Below are positions 44,305 to 54,000 of a DNA stretch of 64,000 nucleotides, piece by piece. Positions within the stretch are counted from its first letter, which is position 1. Each line of letters begins with the position of its first letter. The translations under genes were made by a program, and so were the position numbers. Source of the DNA: Pirellulales bacterium (GTDB taxonomy: Bacteria > Planctomycetota > Planctomycetia > Pirellulales > JANQPP01). The stretch covers positions 1-64,000 of the forward strand of contig JANQPP010000175.1 in the NCBI GenBank assembly GCA_028289405.1. The letters run 5' to 3'. The notes beneath the pieces were generated by a model that saw only the letters and a list, made by a program, of their open reading frames with translations, was not told the origin of the DNA and did no database searches.

Positions 44305-44907
44305 ATGCGATTCACGCTGAAATGGCTACTTGGCTTCACCACCTGGGTGGCCGTCGTTTGCGCGTCTTTCCTGTATCTTTCGGCTCCCTGGGCAACGGCC
44401 ATCGTGCTGCTTGCGTATTTCTCGATGATCCTGGCAGTCATCGGATCGATCCTCGGCTTCGGATCTGGGCGTGCCTTTTGCGTGGGATTCGCGGTCACTT
44501 TTGGCTTTTTGCACGTCGCGGCGCTAGGCGGGTGGAGCGACCGTTCCCCGCAACGGCTTGCCATCGATGAAGCCATCAAACATCTGGCCCGCCTCGTCCC
44601 CATTGAACAGGCGGCACTACGAGAATACTTGGCGGAATATTTGCAGTCTGAGCAGATTCCGCCGGACGTGCCAATGCAAATCAACTATAAACTCTACGGT
44701 AGCCTAGAGGTGCTGCTTATCCTCCAAGAACCGGGAGGTTTCTACACAGCCAAGCGCGTCCCCGGGTCCGTACTGGGCGGATTTCGAGATCGAGATGCAT
44801 TGTTGAAGATCATCCGCCAGCATCTGCTGATCTTGATGTCGATCATCGGCGGCCTGTCCGGCCTGCTGTTCCATCGGTCAAGACAACGTGATAAGTCAAT
44901 TTCTTAG
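44305..44907 (+). CDS. Membrane protein of unknown function
   Basis: 200 residues from the ATG at 44305, with GGAGGG ahead of it. Three hydrophobic helices in the first 80 residues (LLGFTTWVAVVCASFLYLS, TAIVLLAYFSMILAVIGSILG, FCVGFAVTFGFLHVAAL), a 100-residue soluble middle, and one C-terminal helix (LLILMSIIGGLSGLLF). The start MRFTLKWLLG resembles the basic-then-hydrophobic start of other planctomycete proteins here. No family recognised. Confidence 0.65.
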   Translation: MRFTLKWLLGFTTWVAVVCASFLYLSAPWATAIVLLAYFSMILAVIGSILGFGSGRAFCVGFAVTFGFLHVAALGGWSDRSPQRLAIDEAIKHLARLVPIEQAALREYLAEYLQSEQIPPDVPMQINYKLYGSLEVLLILQEPGGFYTAKRVPGSVLGGFRDRDALLKIIRQHLLILMSIIGGLSGLLFHRSRQRDKSIS

Positions 44908-45127
44908 GCGGGGTGTTATCGCCGAGCGGTCGGTCGAATCACTGCCAGATGCTAGCGCGATCAATAACGTTGCCCTGGTTCACGGAGAGTGTGCCTCTCG
45001 GATCCGAAATTCCGATTTGGCGATGGATACCAACGGGGCGGTTTCTTGGCTAAAATGCAGATGCGGGATTTGTGTGCTTGCATTCTGGCGCCGATTCCGC
45101 GAAAATTTTTTGTCGCAACGACGAGAG

Positions 45128-45142
45128 TGAGTCTCAATTTCA
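45128..45142. promoter_or_regulatory. Possible Fur box before feoA
   Basis: TGAGTCTcAATTTCA matches the 7-1-7 Fur consensus TGATAATnATTATCA at 10 of 14 positions. It lies 8 bases upstream of the feoA start. Only one site is seen and the left half is weak. Confidence 0.3.
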
Positions 45143-45149
45143 GTTTGCC

Positions 45150-45377
45150 ATGAAACAAATCATCCCCCTGAATGCCATGCGGAGCGGCGAGAGTGGCCGG
45201 GTCATTGATGTCTGCGGCACTTGCCCCTCCGTCGTTCGCCTGCAGGAGATCGGCGTTTCGGTGGGTGCCGAACTGCGGATGGTCCGTCAGGGGATGCCTT
45301 GCATCTTGGCCTTGGGAACGCAGCGGATCTCCTTGCGTGCCGAGGATGGCCTGCAAGTCCTGGTGGAAACGGCATGA
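45150..45377 (+). CDS. feoA: FeoA-domain protein (first copy)
   Basis: 75 residues, the usual FeoA length: an SH3-like domain (PLNAMRSGESGRVIDV, VRLQEIGVSVGAELRMVR, LRAEDGLQVLV). FeoA is a small cytoplasmic helper of the FeoB ferrous iron transporter. The Met at 45150 is taken because the family begins here; the frame is open to 45072. The stop overlaps the ATG of the next gene by four bases (ATGA), suggesting translational coupling. Confidence 0.92.
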   Translation: MKQIIPLNAMRSGESGRVIDVCGTCPSVVRLQEIGVSVGAELRMVRQGMPCILALGTQRISLRAEDGLQVLVETA

Positions 45378-45646
45378 AAACACTCGCCGATTTGGCCCGA
45401 GGTGAACGGGGCCGCATCGACCAGGTCCAAGGGGAGGATGCGGTGGCCGTGCGACTACTGGAAATGGGTCTCACCGAAGGGGAGGAGGTTTCACTATTGG
45501 GTCAGGCTCCGCTCGGTGATCCTTTGGAGTTTCTCGTCCGGGGCTATCGTCTCTCTCTTCGCCGTGCTGAAGCGGGCCGCGTATTGATCTCCCCGCCACT
45601 CGAGGGAACGGTTCCTCCGCCTGATGCGTCCCGCGAGTCAACGTAG
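45374..45646 (+). CDS. feoA: FeoA-domain protein (second copy)
   Basis: 90 residues with one SH3-like FeoA domain (TLADLARGERGRIDQV, LLEMGLTEGEEVSLLG, GYRLSLRRAEAGRVLI) and a short proline-rich tail. It differs clearly from the first copy, so the pair is not a recent duplication. It ends 27 bases before feoB. Likely stimulates or gates FeoB; whether the two copies act as a dimer is unknown. Confidence 0.92.
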   Translation: MKTLADLARGERGRIDQVQGEDAVAVRLLEMGLTEGEEVSLLGQAPLGDPLEFLVRGYRLSLRRAEAGRVLISPPLEGTVPPPDASREST

Positions 45647-45673
45647 GGAATTTCGCCCGCCCATCTGATTGCC

Positions 45674-47887
45674 ATGTCTTCCGTTCCGCCCGCCGCCGCG
45701 CGTCGTACCTTGACCCTGGCTCTGATTGGCAACCCCAACACCGGCAAGAGCACCTTGTTCAACGCCTTGGCCGGCATGCATGCGCGGGTCGGCAATTTTC
45801 CTGGCGTGACCGTGGAAAAAAAGACGGCGCGAATCCAGGCGGAAGGGCATGACCTGCTGCTGGTGGACCTGCCCGGCACCTACAGCGTTTCGCCTCGGTC
45901 GGCGGATGAGATGGTCACGGTCGATTTGCTGCTGGGGCGGCAGGCGGACGTGCCGGCACCGGACGTGGTGGTCTGCGTCCTGGATGCCGCGAACTTGTCC
46001 CGCAACTTGTACCTCGTGAGCCAATTGAGGGACATGGGCTTACCGCTGGTGCTGGTGCTCAACATGTGGGACGTGGCGGAGCGGCGTGGCATTCAAATCG
46101 ACCGGGAAGCACTCGCGCGGCGCTTGGGCGTGCCGGTTGTTTGCACCGAGGCACATCGCCGCCGAGGCTTGGACAACTTGAAGGAAACGATTGTGGGCAC
46201 GGCGGATCGCGAACCTCCGCCACCGAAGAAACTCTTTCCGGAACCGTTTTATCGGGAATGCGAGCTGCTCACGAGCCGCCTGCGAGATGACGGCGCCGAG
46301 GTACCCGCGGCTTATTTAGTCGAACGGCTCCTGTTGGACCACGGTGGATACGTGGAAGCGGGATTCCTCCGCCGCGACGACGGCAAACTGCAAGAGGATC
46401 TGCGCGAAGCCCGGTCACGCTTGGCTGCGGAGGGTTGTACTCTTCCCGCCGTGGAGGCTCGTGTCCGCTACCGCTGGATCGCCGACATCCTGCAAGACAT
46501 CGTGCATATACCCACGGAACGCCCCGTCACGCTGAGCGACCGCTTGGACCGGCTGCTTACCCATAGATTCTGGGGCCTGGCCATCTTCGCCGCGCTGATG
46601 TTCGTGGTGTTTCAATCGATCTACCGCTGGGCCGGACCGCTGATGGATATTATTGAAACGGCACAAGGCATGGCGGGCGATTGGATCGCGGGCTCCATCT
46701 CTCCCGGCCCGTTCCGCAGCCTGCTCGTGGATGCCGTGGTGGCTGGCATCGGCAGCGTGTTGGTATTTCTGCCCCAGATCGCGTTTCTGTTCTTCTTTAT
46801 CGCCATCTTGGAAGATTGCGGCTACATGGCGCGGGCCGCGTTCTTGATGGATAAGCTGATGTCCAAGGTGGGGCTGAGCGGGAAATCGTTCGTGCCGCTG
46901 ATGTCCTCTTTCGCCTGCGCGATACCCGGGGTGATGGCCACGCGGGTGATCGAGAACCGCCGAGACCGCATGGTCACGATCCTCGTCGCGCCGCTGATGA
47001 GTTGCTCGGCACGGCTGCCCGTCTATCTGCTATTGATTGGAGCTTTCGTACCGGCGACGGCGTATTTGGGCGGCTGGATCTCGCTGCAGGGTCTGGTGCT
47101 GTTTGCCATGTCTTCCTTGGGCGCGGTGGTGGCCATTCCCACGGCGTGGATTTTGAAGAAGACCATGTTTCGCGGGGAAACGCCCCCCTTCGTGATGGAA
47201 CTTCCCAGTTACAAATGGCCCTCGCCGGCGATCGTACTGCATCGCGTCTGGGACCGCAGCGCGGCCTTCGTGCGGCGGGCGGGTACGCTGATTTTCGCTA
47301 CCACGGTCCTCGTCTGGGCCGCCGGATACTTTCCCGCGGACCACACGCGCGTTCACCAGTTACGCGCCGAATTGGAAAGCCGAGAAAGCGATTCCGAAAA
47401 CCCGCCGGAAGGGCCGGCAGCCGAGGAACTGCTCCAGCAAATCCAAGCCGAGGAAGGCCGCCTCATTGCGCAAAGCTTTTTGGGGCGAGCCGGCCAGGCG
47501 ATTGAGCCCGTGGTGCGGCCACTGGGGTGGGATTGGCGGATCGGCGTCGGCGCTTTGGCGTCGTTTCCCGCGCGGGAAGTCATCATCGCCACGCTGGGCA
47601 CAATCTACAGCCTAGGCGGAGACGTGGATGAAGAAGATGAAGGCTTGCTTGGCGCCATCCGCTCCGCGCGGTGGCCCGACGGCCAACCCGTGTTCAATCT
47701 GCCGGTGGCTCTGTCCGTGATGGTCTTCTTCGCGCTGTGCGCGCAGTGCGGGGCGACGCTGATGGTCATTCGCCGGGAGACGAACAGTTGGAGATGGCCC
47801 CTGGTCACGTTCACCTACATGACCGTATTGGCCTACGTGGGGGCCCTGGCGACCTACCAAATTGGCATGAGACTATTGGGCGGGTAG
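45674..47887 (+). CDS. feoB: Ferrous iron transport protein B
   Basis: 737 residues, full length. N-terminal GTPase: G1 GNPNTGKS at 19-26, G3 Asp65-Leu-Pro-Gly68, G4 Asn130-Met-Trp-Asp133. A helical GDI-like region follows; then the membrane part with two Gate motifs (SSFACAIPGVMATR and GALASFPAREVII). It moves Fe(II) across the inner membrane. It lies in a feoA-feoA-feoB operon with no FeoC. An insertion of about 50 charged residues occurs before the second Gate (ESRESDSENPPEGPAA). Confidence 0.97.
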   Translation: MSSVPPAAARRTLTLALIGNPNTGKSTLFNALAGMHARVGNFPGVTVEKKTARIQAEGHDLLLVDLPGTYSVSPRSADEMVTVDLLLGRQADVPAPDVVVCVLDAANLSRNLYLVSQLRDMGLPLVLVLNMWDVAERRGIQIDREALARRLGVPVVCTEAHRRRGLDNLKETIVGTADREPPPPKKLFPEPFYRECELLTSRLRDDGAEVPAAYLVERLLLDHGGYVEAGFLRRDDGKLQEDLREARSRLAAEGCTLPAVEARVRYRWIADILQDIVHIPTERPVTLSDRLDRLLTHRFWGLAIFAALMFVVFQSIYRWAGPLMDIIETAQGMAGDWIAGSISPGPFRSLLVDAVVAGIGSVLVFLPQIAFLFFFIAILEDCGYMARAAFLMDKLMSKVGLSGKSFVPLMSSFACAIPGVMATRVIENRRDRMVTILVAPLMSCSARLPVYLLLIGAFVPATAYLGGWISLQGLVLFAMSSLGAVVAIPTAWILKKTMFRGETPPFVMELPSYKWPSPAIVLHRVWDRSAAFVRRAGTLIFATTVLVWAAGYFPADHTRVHQLRAELESRESDSENPPEGPAAEELLQQIQAEEGRLIAQSFLGRAGQAIEPVVRPLGWDWRIGVGALASFPAREVIIATLGTIYSLGGDVDEEDEGLLGAIRSARWPDGQPVFNLPVALSVMVFFALCAQCGATLMVIRRETNSWRWPLVTFTYMTVLAYVGALATYQIGMRLLGG

Positions 47888-47904
47888 CCGAAGGTCACGC
47901 ATCT

Positions 47905-47926
47905 CACGCGCGGAACGCGTCGCGTG
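47905..47926. terminator. Possible terminator between feoB and its convergent neighbour
   Basis: A perfect CACGCG/CGCGTG stem (47905-47910/47921-47926) with a 10-base loop, 18 bases after feoB. It is followed only by a T-poor stretch, so intrinsic termination is doubtful. Confidence 0.3.
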
Positions 47927-47934
47927 GCTTGGGG

Positions 47935-48210
47935 TTATTTCTTGTTCGCCGGGTGGCTCTGTTCGTGGCGGAGCCGCGAGGCGTTCGCTTTGGCGTCGAG
48001 CGGATTCTCCGCGTGGTCATAGGAATGCTGGCTTGGCCCCAAATCCCCGACCGAGCCATGGTCTTGGCTTAGGGTGCGTTTGAAGCCGAGGGCTGTGTCC
48101 ACGGCATGTCCGGCGGACTTCATGAAATGTTCCACAACCGCCTCGACGCGCGCGTTGCTGGAGGAAAGCTTGGCTTGTGCCCGCACGAAATCAAAGGTGA
48201 AAGTAGACAT
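47935..48210 (-). CDS. Small hydrophilic protein of unknown function
   Basis: 91 residues from the Met at 48210, with AGGAG upstream. Hydrophilic, rich in Ala, His and Ser (AVVEHFMKSAGHAVDTALGF, DHAENPLDAKANASRLRHEQ). No signal peptide or membrane helix. A longer frame to 48270 adds unsupported residues. The strong ribosome binding site is the main reason to believe the gene. Confidence 0.5.
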   Translation of the reverse strand: MSTFTFDFVRAQAKLSSSNARVEAVVEHFMKSAGHAVDTALGFKRTLSQDHGSVGDLGPSQHSYDHAENPLDAKANASRLRHEQSHPANKK

Positions 48211-48537
48211 GTTCGCGGTCTCCTGAAGTCTCGAGGCCGTATGCTTGGATCTTCCTAATTTGGATGTCAACGGGCCAAACCGGCCTCTCGTTCGTCCTTC
48301 GGCGATTCACTCTGGATGGTCATCGAAATTCACGGATGCCCCGGGGATTTCACCCACGGCATGAGGGACTTCGCCGCGCTACAAACGTAGCTTGCCATTT
48401 GGAAACATGTGGACCTGTTTCAACAAGCTGGCAAGAAAAGCACACGCTCAGAAAGCCGGACATTCGGCGCAATCGCGCGACGTGGAATCGCCAATGGGTA
48501 GGAAATTCCGCTGGATGGGTTTCTCAGGATAACTCCG
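48211..48537. other. Intergenic stretch, nothing recognised
   Basis: About 330 bases between two leftward genes. One open frame on the plus strand (48264-48560) reads as Arg/His/Trp-rich and overlaps the next gene; I do not believe it. No hairpin with a T tract seen. Confidence 0.4.
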
Positions 48538-48969
48538 TCAATCAACAAGAGCTTTGGTAGCGGCCAAGTACCTCGACACGATCTCATTAGGTGACAAGCC
48601 GTAAAATTCACGCGTTGGGTCGCTTGCGATCCAGATGACGGTCTTGGAACCCGGGTCAGACGAAATTTGCTTCGGTTTTACTCTCCAATCGACTCCGACT
48701 CGTTTTCGAAGATCGTCGAATGTCCATGACTGGCCAGACCGGGCAAGGCACGGCTCAAAATCGTCACGAAGGTCTCCCCAATTCCTTGGCCACTTCAGAT
48801 TATTCGCTTTCATGTGTTCAACACACATATGTGCCACCAAACGAGCCGCATAGGAGCTCCGTGTCGCTTCAAGGTTGTGACGTGTGCGCGAGATGGCCAC
48901 GGTAAGCTGCCAAGCCATGCAAGCGACAATGGTCACGACAAGCATTAGATGCCGCAAACTGAACTGCAT
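48538..48969 (-). CDS. Single-pass membrane protein of unknown function
   Basis: 143 residues from the Met at 48969 (MQFSLRHLMLVVTIVACMAWQL), where a basic start precedes one helix as in the other planctomycete anchors here. The rest is soluble (KWPRNWGDLRDDFEPC, SWTFDDLRKRVGVDWRVKP, VIWIASDPTREFYGLSPNE). The frame runs upstream to 49119 but that overlaps the Hint gene antisense-free on the same strand and lacks family character. It begins 32 bases after the Hint gene ends, so may be co-transcribed. Confidence 0.6.
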   Translation of the reverse strand: MQFSLRHLMLVVTIVACMAWQLTVAISRTRHNLEATRSSYAARLVAHMCVEHMKANNLKWPRNWGDLRDDFEPCLARSGQSWTFDDLRKRVGVDWRVKPKQISSDPGSKTVIWIASDPTREFYGLSPNEIVSRYLAATKALVD

Positions 48970-49001
48970 GGCCGTTCTCAACCGTGCTGCCCGTGGCGCG
49001 A

Positions 49002-50930
49002 TCAGTACGAACTGGCTAGCTTGGTTTGGAGCAGGCCGGGCACGACGGCGAGTGTCGGCTGCTTTTCGGTGACGTCGTGTGAGAGGACAAGATTTTCGCC
49101 GACGAAGTAGCTGTGCCAATCGGCCACCACCAGGTTGTAGGTCGCCTCTTGTCGGTCTGTCTTTTCCACCGACTGCACGCTCTCCACGCCGCGCACGGCA
49201 TGGATTGGATCGGCCGCGTCGAGATGCTTGGCCATGGTCCAGCCTTGGCCGGAGACCCAGAAGAGATGCCCCGCCGTGCAGGCAAACTCCTCACCGCCGA
49301 TCCGCAGGCGATAGATGCTCGCCGGGGGCCGCACCGTGGTCTGCAACACCGGCTTGTAGCCGACTTCGCCCGTCCGTTCGTTTTTAGCTAGCACCAGATC
49401 GCCAGGTGTCACCCGTTCAACCGGCACGGAACCCCGTTCGGTCCAGACCGGCGTCCCGGCGGTGAAGCAAGACGACGCGAGTTGATATTGGAACTGATAG
49501 AATAAGGGCTGGCCACTTTCTTTATCCTCGGCATAACCGTATTCGTAGCTGACGTTGTCCCCATCTCCTGGGGGATTGCTGCCGAAGCGATAGCGAATCC
49601 CTTGGTCCTCCGCGGACAATTTGTAGTCGGAGACAAATTTGTCCTGTGAGGCGAATTGAGCCAACACGTTTTTCTGGCCGGTTTGGATGACCTCCAGATA
49701 TTCGGCCCACCAATCCCACCACTGTTGCGCGTCGACCGGCAAATCCTGATCCGTCACGTCTGACAGCAGCGATACGATGGTCGCATTTCGCATCGATCCA
49801 ACTTGATTGAGTTGCTCCGCCTCTTGCCGGGCCCGTGCCGCTTCGCGACCGACGCGGACCAACGCACGCACATTGGCCAAGGCCTGGTTGCCGTCTTCGT
49901 GGGCAATCCGCCGGACGCGGGTCTGCCGCACGTCGACTTCATATCGGTCTTTCCCCTCGCGAGACATATAGCTCCGGTGAATGAGTTGCCCTCGCCAATT
50001 TATGAACGCCTCTTGTCGCAATTCCACGGGCATGGTCAAGAGTTCCAGCAGCGGCGGAATGAATTCTTCGTAAGGCCGATCCCGGAGATACTCAGTCGCC
50101 GCCCGGCGGAATGTGGAATTCTCGGTGGTGAGCGCCACCTCGGCCAAATAGATGGAAGCTTCCTCGCCCGGTGCGCGTCGGGCAAACTCGAGCACGGCCA
50201 AGGCATGCTGCTCACTGAGCGGGGCGATGACCTCGTGCAAGGCAGACAAGGCCAGTGGATCGTCGATGGCGTGCAGCTTCGCGGCCGACAGTTCCCGCCG
50301 CCGTTGGCTGCGGTGCGAGAGACCTTGCGCGATCCGCCGCAGTTCCGGCAGCCAACGCTGATATGCCTGCGTCCGCGTTTGAGCCCGAGCATTACGTTCC
50401 ACGAGTTCCCCACGATCGACCCATTCGCCATCGATCCACTGATGCCCCAAACGCAGACGGGCTTCGCGATGGTCTGGCTGTAGCCGGGTCACCTGCCACA
50501 GGTGGGCCTGCTCCTGATCGAAGAGTTTCCGCCGGCGGCACCAGTTAGCCAGCTCCAGGTGGTCCGCGATGGTGTGAGCTGCCGCGTCCCGACGGGTACG
50601 GTAGGCGAGCAGGTTTCGCCGGTCCGCGAGCAGATCGGGCACTTGGCCGTAATTGACCCACTGGCCGCCGACGCGAATCTTCCCCAACCGCCATTGGGCC
50701 GGAGCATAATCGGCATCGCGCTCGATCGCCGTTTCCAACAGTTCTTCCATACGATCCTCTTGATCAGGTGCGAATTCCGATCGCAAGGCGGCTTCCACCA
50801 AGCTTCCCGCATCCTTTTCGGTGGTGGCAGCCTCCACCTCCGGGCCGGTCAGGACCGTCAGGAACAACGCGGCACATACCAAACTCACACACCGGTGACC
50901 GAAACCTTCTCTGTTCACTCGTCCGAACAT
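49002..50930 (-). CDS. Exported helical-repeat protein with C-terminal Hint domain
   Basis: 642 residues. Signal peptide (VSLVCAALFLTVLTGPEVEA). Residues about 40-480 are helical (TPR/HEAT-like; AQWRLGKIRVGGQWV and ARLRLGHQWIDGEWV are a repeat). Residues 488-625 are an intein/hedgehog-type Hint domain: Cys488 in SSCFTAGTPVW as nucleophile, VTPGDLVLA, FACTAGHLFWV (block B TxxH), YNLVVADWHSYFVGENLVLSHD as the end. The C-terminal HN of inteins is His-Asp and is followed by Val, so splicing is unlikely and thioester self-cleavage more plausible. Only about 20 residues follow, so no toxin domain is attached. Confidence 0.82.
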   Translation of the reverse strand: MFGRVNREGFGHRCVSLVCAALFLTVLTGPEVEAATTEKDAGSLVEAALRSEFAPDQEDRMEELLETAIERDADYAPAQWRLGKIRVGGQWVNYGQVPDLLADRRNLLAYRTRRDAAAHTIADHLELANWCRRRKLFDQEQAHLWQVTRLQPDHREARLRLGHQWIDGEWVDRGELVERNARAQTRTQAYQRWLPELRRIAQGLSHRSQRRRELSAAKLHAIDDPLALSALHEVIAPLSEQHALAVLEFARRAPGEEASIYLAEVALTTENSTFRRAATEYLRDRPYEEFIPPLLELLTMPVELRQEAFINWRGQLIHRSYMSREGKDRYEVDVRQTRVRRIAHEDGNQALANVRALVRVGREAARARQEAEQLNQVGSMRNATIVSLLSDVTDQDLPVDAQQWWDWWAEYLEVIQTGQKNVLAQFASQDKFVSDYKLSAEDQGIRYRFGSNPPGDGDNVSYEYGYAEDKESGQPLFYQFQYQLASSCFTAGTPVWTERGSVPVERVTPGDLVLAKNERTGEVGYKPVLQTTVRPPASIYRLRIGGEEFACTAGHLFWVSGQGWTMAKHLDAADPIHAVRGVESVQSVEKTDRQEATYNLVVADWHSYFVGENLVLSHDVTEKQPTLAVVPGLLQTKLASSY

Positions 50931-51097
50931 GGGACACCTCTCTGTCGTGTCTGTCCTGAGCTACGAAACCACCACCGCTATTGTAGCAATTTCCGCGAAA
51001 AGAGAAAATTGTTTCCGTCAACACTTTGAGGCCGGCATGGGAATCCTCGATGGGTATCGCAATATCCCCCATGCCAGATCGTCATTCTCCGGCGGAC

Positions 51098-54000
51098 CTA
51101 CTCGATCCGAAAACCGAAATCGTGCTTCATCAAGACGAAGTCGAGGAGATCGACACTCCCGTCCCGATTGGCGTCACCGCTGGCCGCGGTCCCGGATTGG
51201 CCGAAGGAAGACTTCAAAGTTGCGAAGTCGGCAAGGTCGACAGCGCCATCGCGATTGAAGTCCGCCGGAGAGGTAATGCGAAGCATGGATGTGGGCACAT
51301 CAAGCCGGTCTGCGAAGCTGGGATCCACCGAGAGCGGAAATTCGACCGTCGGCATCGCCGTGGCCACGCCCGTGGAAGTGGTTTCGAACGTCGTGAATAC
51401 GACACGAGCCCAGTCGTCGCCGAGGTGGGCATCAACCGTCGGGGGCCAGAGGCGAATTCCTTCCACGCGCCCCGTGGCTTCGTCCAAAACGGGACCGGGA
51501 CCTTCATCCACTTCGAAGTACGACCCGCGAGTGGAGACCTCCATGGCCTGTAACCGCGCCGCATCAAATTCAACGGACTGCCTCGTGGCATTGAAGGGGT
51601 TGTCCGGAAATTGAGTTCCCGGAAAACCATTGATGTGGCGGACCCACAACTCGGCAACCACATTTTCGCCGACCGAGATGGTTTCCACGGAGGAGGGCAA
51701 TGTGTCCAATTGAGGCGAGGATGTCGGCTCTTCCACAAAGACAACGGCAGTTTCGAAGGGAGCCCGAATGTCCAAGTAGACGGCCACAGCTTCCGTACGC
51801 GTGTTGGCATCTTGAAGCAAGTAATGAAATACGTCTTCGCCGATGTAATCCGGCGCCGGCACATAAATAAACCCGCCGTCATCCGCCAGTTCGACCGTAC
51901 CGTGGGATGGCGCGGATTCCAACACGGCGACAGCACCTTCGGCTAGAACGTCGTTCGCGAGCACGCCATGACGCATTTCAATGCGTAGCGCGCTGCCCCA
52001 CACACAACGATACGCATCCGGCTCGGCCGCTAGGGAGGCTTGTTGCGGATTGACATTCAGCCAAACCGTCGCCGATTCGGAACGCCAATCGCCGTCCACC
52101 AATTGATACGTGAAGGAATCGGCCGCCGCCGCATCCGGGGACGTGTAACTGAACGATCCGTCTTCGGCCCACTGCAGGCTACCCGTCGCGGGTCCCTCGA
52201 CGAGTTGCACAGTAAGGTTGTCGCTGGGCGCGTTGTCGTTCGCCAACAAACCTTCTTCCGCCACGATCGACGTGGACCCATTTTGCAGGTAATACGCGTC
52301 GTCGCTTGCCTCCGCCCTCGGTCGCGCCGGTTCGGAGAATTGGGAGAACTCAATGACGAGCGGGCAAAGGTCGATGCCTCGGTGCCAATCTCCCGCCTCC
52401 CATTCTCCAGCGGACAGGCCCTGCACATGTAGCTCGGCAAAATCGTTGAAGCGCGTGCCTCTCTCAGGCTCTCCAACCCAATTCATGAAGTCGAAGCTTT
52501 CGCCCGTGACCCAATTCCATTCTTCTGGAGATTGGGGATCGAAAAAGTCTTGTCGTGCTCCCAGCCAAATCCTCTCATTGGCGGTTGCCAGGGGGAGCAG
52601 CGTCTCCGCGACAAACGCCTGTTCTTCGGGGCTGGTGATGGTGAGCAGATGCCCCTGACGACCACTCGACGCGTAGGAGTTGGCCAGCGTGTCCGCGAAG
52701 AACCAGGACTTATTCCACGCGTTCGCTTCGATGTCGTCCAGGATTACCAGGTATTCGCGGTCTGGATCCCCTGGCGCGTCCGGCCAGGCCACACGGATTG
52801 CCTCGGGAAGTGCGTCCCGCGTCAACTGGACTTCCACCGGCTCCAAAGACCGCTCACCATCATAAAATTGATAAGTGAAACGATCCGCGATTGTCGCCAG
52901 TGGATCACGTTCGAAAGCGCGATAAGCGAAAGTGCCATCGGACGCCAGCCGCAGGACTCCTTGCCGGGGCCCTTCCACGAGCCGCACAGACCAGCCCGAT
53001 TCCGATCCAACGTCATTGGCTGTAACACCGGTACTAGCCTCGGTCGTCACCGCGCCGCTGTGATCGAGCACGTACGTGTCGGCAGCGGCCACGGGATCGA
53101 TGAGCGCTCCATTCACGGCAAGATGGACATAGGTCTGTACGGTGTTCCATCTTCGTCCGATTTCTCGGTCAAACCTGGAGGCCGTGTAGTTGAAGTGATC
53201 TGGCCCTGCATAGCCAGGAGGTGGCACATAATCGAAACTTCCATCGGCACTCACGGAAGCATGCCCGCCGGCAGTGGTAACGACGGTGAGCGCCGTGGTG
53301 CGATATCCGGGTTCGCCGTACGCAATGTCGTTGCTCAACAGACCGCTCGGCTCCACTACGCTCAATATTTGCCCGGGCGTGTACTCGTAGATATCCGGCA
53401 AGGCCACGTTCTTGATTTGATAGTCGCGGTACTCGATCACGACTTCCGTGACGTCCGAGCGCGAAATGCCATCGGTCGCAACATACGAAAAGGTGGTCCG
53501 TCCGCGAAATTCTTCCGCCGGCGTGAAGCGGAAACGGCCATCCGGTTGGAGATCCAGTTCGCCTCCGTCTGGCGCTCGCTCCAGCACGACCATCAAGGGC
53601 GCGCCATCCTGGTCCACGTCGTTGGCCAATACCGTCGGCCACCGGTATCCGTCCACTTCCAACACGAGCCCCTCATCAGGATCCACGTAATATCCATCGG
53701 CCTTGGCCACGGTGGGCCAATCATCTTCCCCCACTTTGAGCCACACGGAAGCGATGGAAGAAGCGTAGTCGCCATTCACCAAACGGTACGTGAAACGTTC
53801 GCGATAAGGCTCGCCGCCGTGCGAATCGGGAAGATACCGCACCAGGCCCGTTGCATCGATCTCTACCGTTCCCCGCAAGGGTGGCTCCACGATCTCCAGG
53901 GAAAACCCGGGGCGGCCCAGAACGTCGTTTCGCAGTAATTCCTCCGTCTTTACGACGAATTCACCAACCAACGGCAATCGATAACTGTCATCCCCCGGAA

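Noticed and set aside
52532-53938. 468-residue plus-strand open frame
   Set aside because: Antisense to the 1252-residue surface protein; residues look like the complement of a GC-rich gene, not a real protein.
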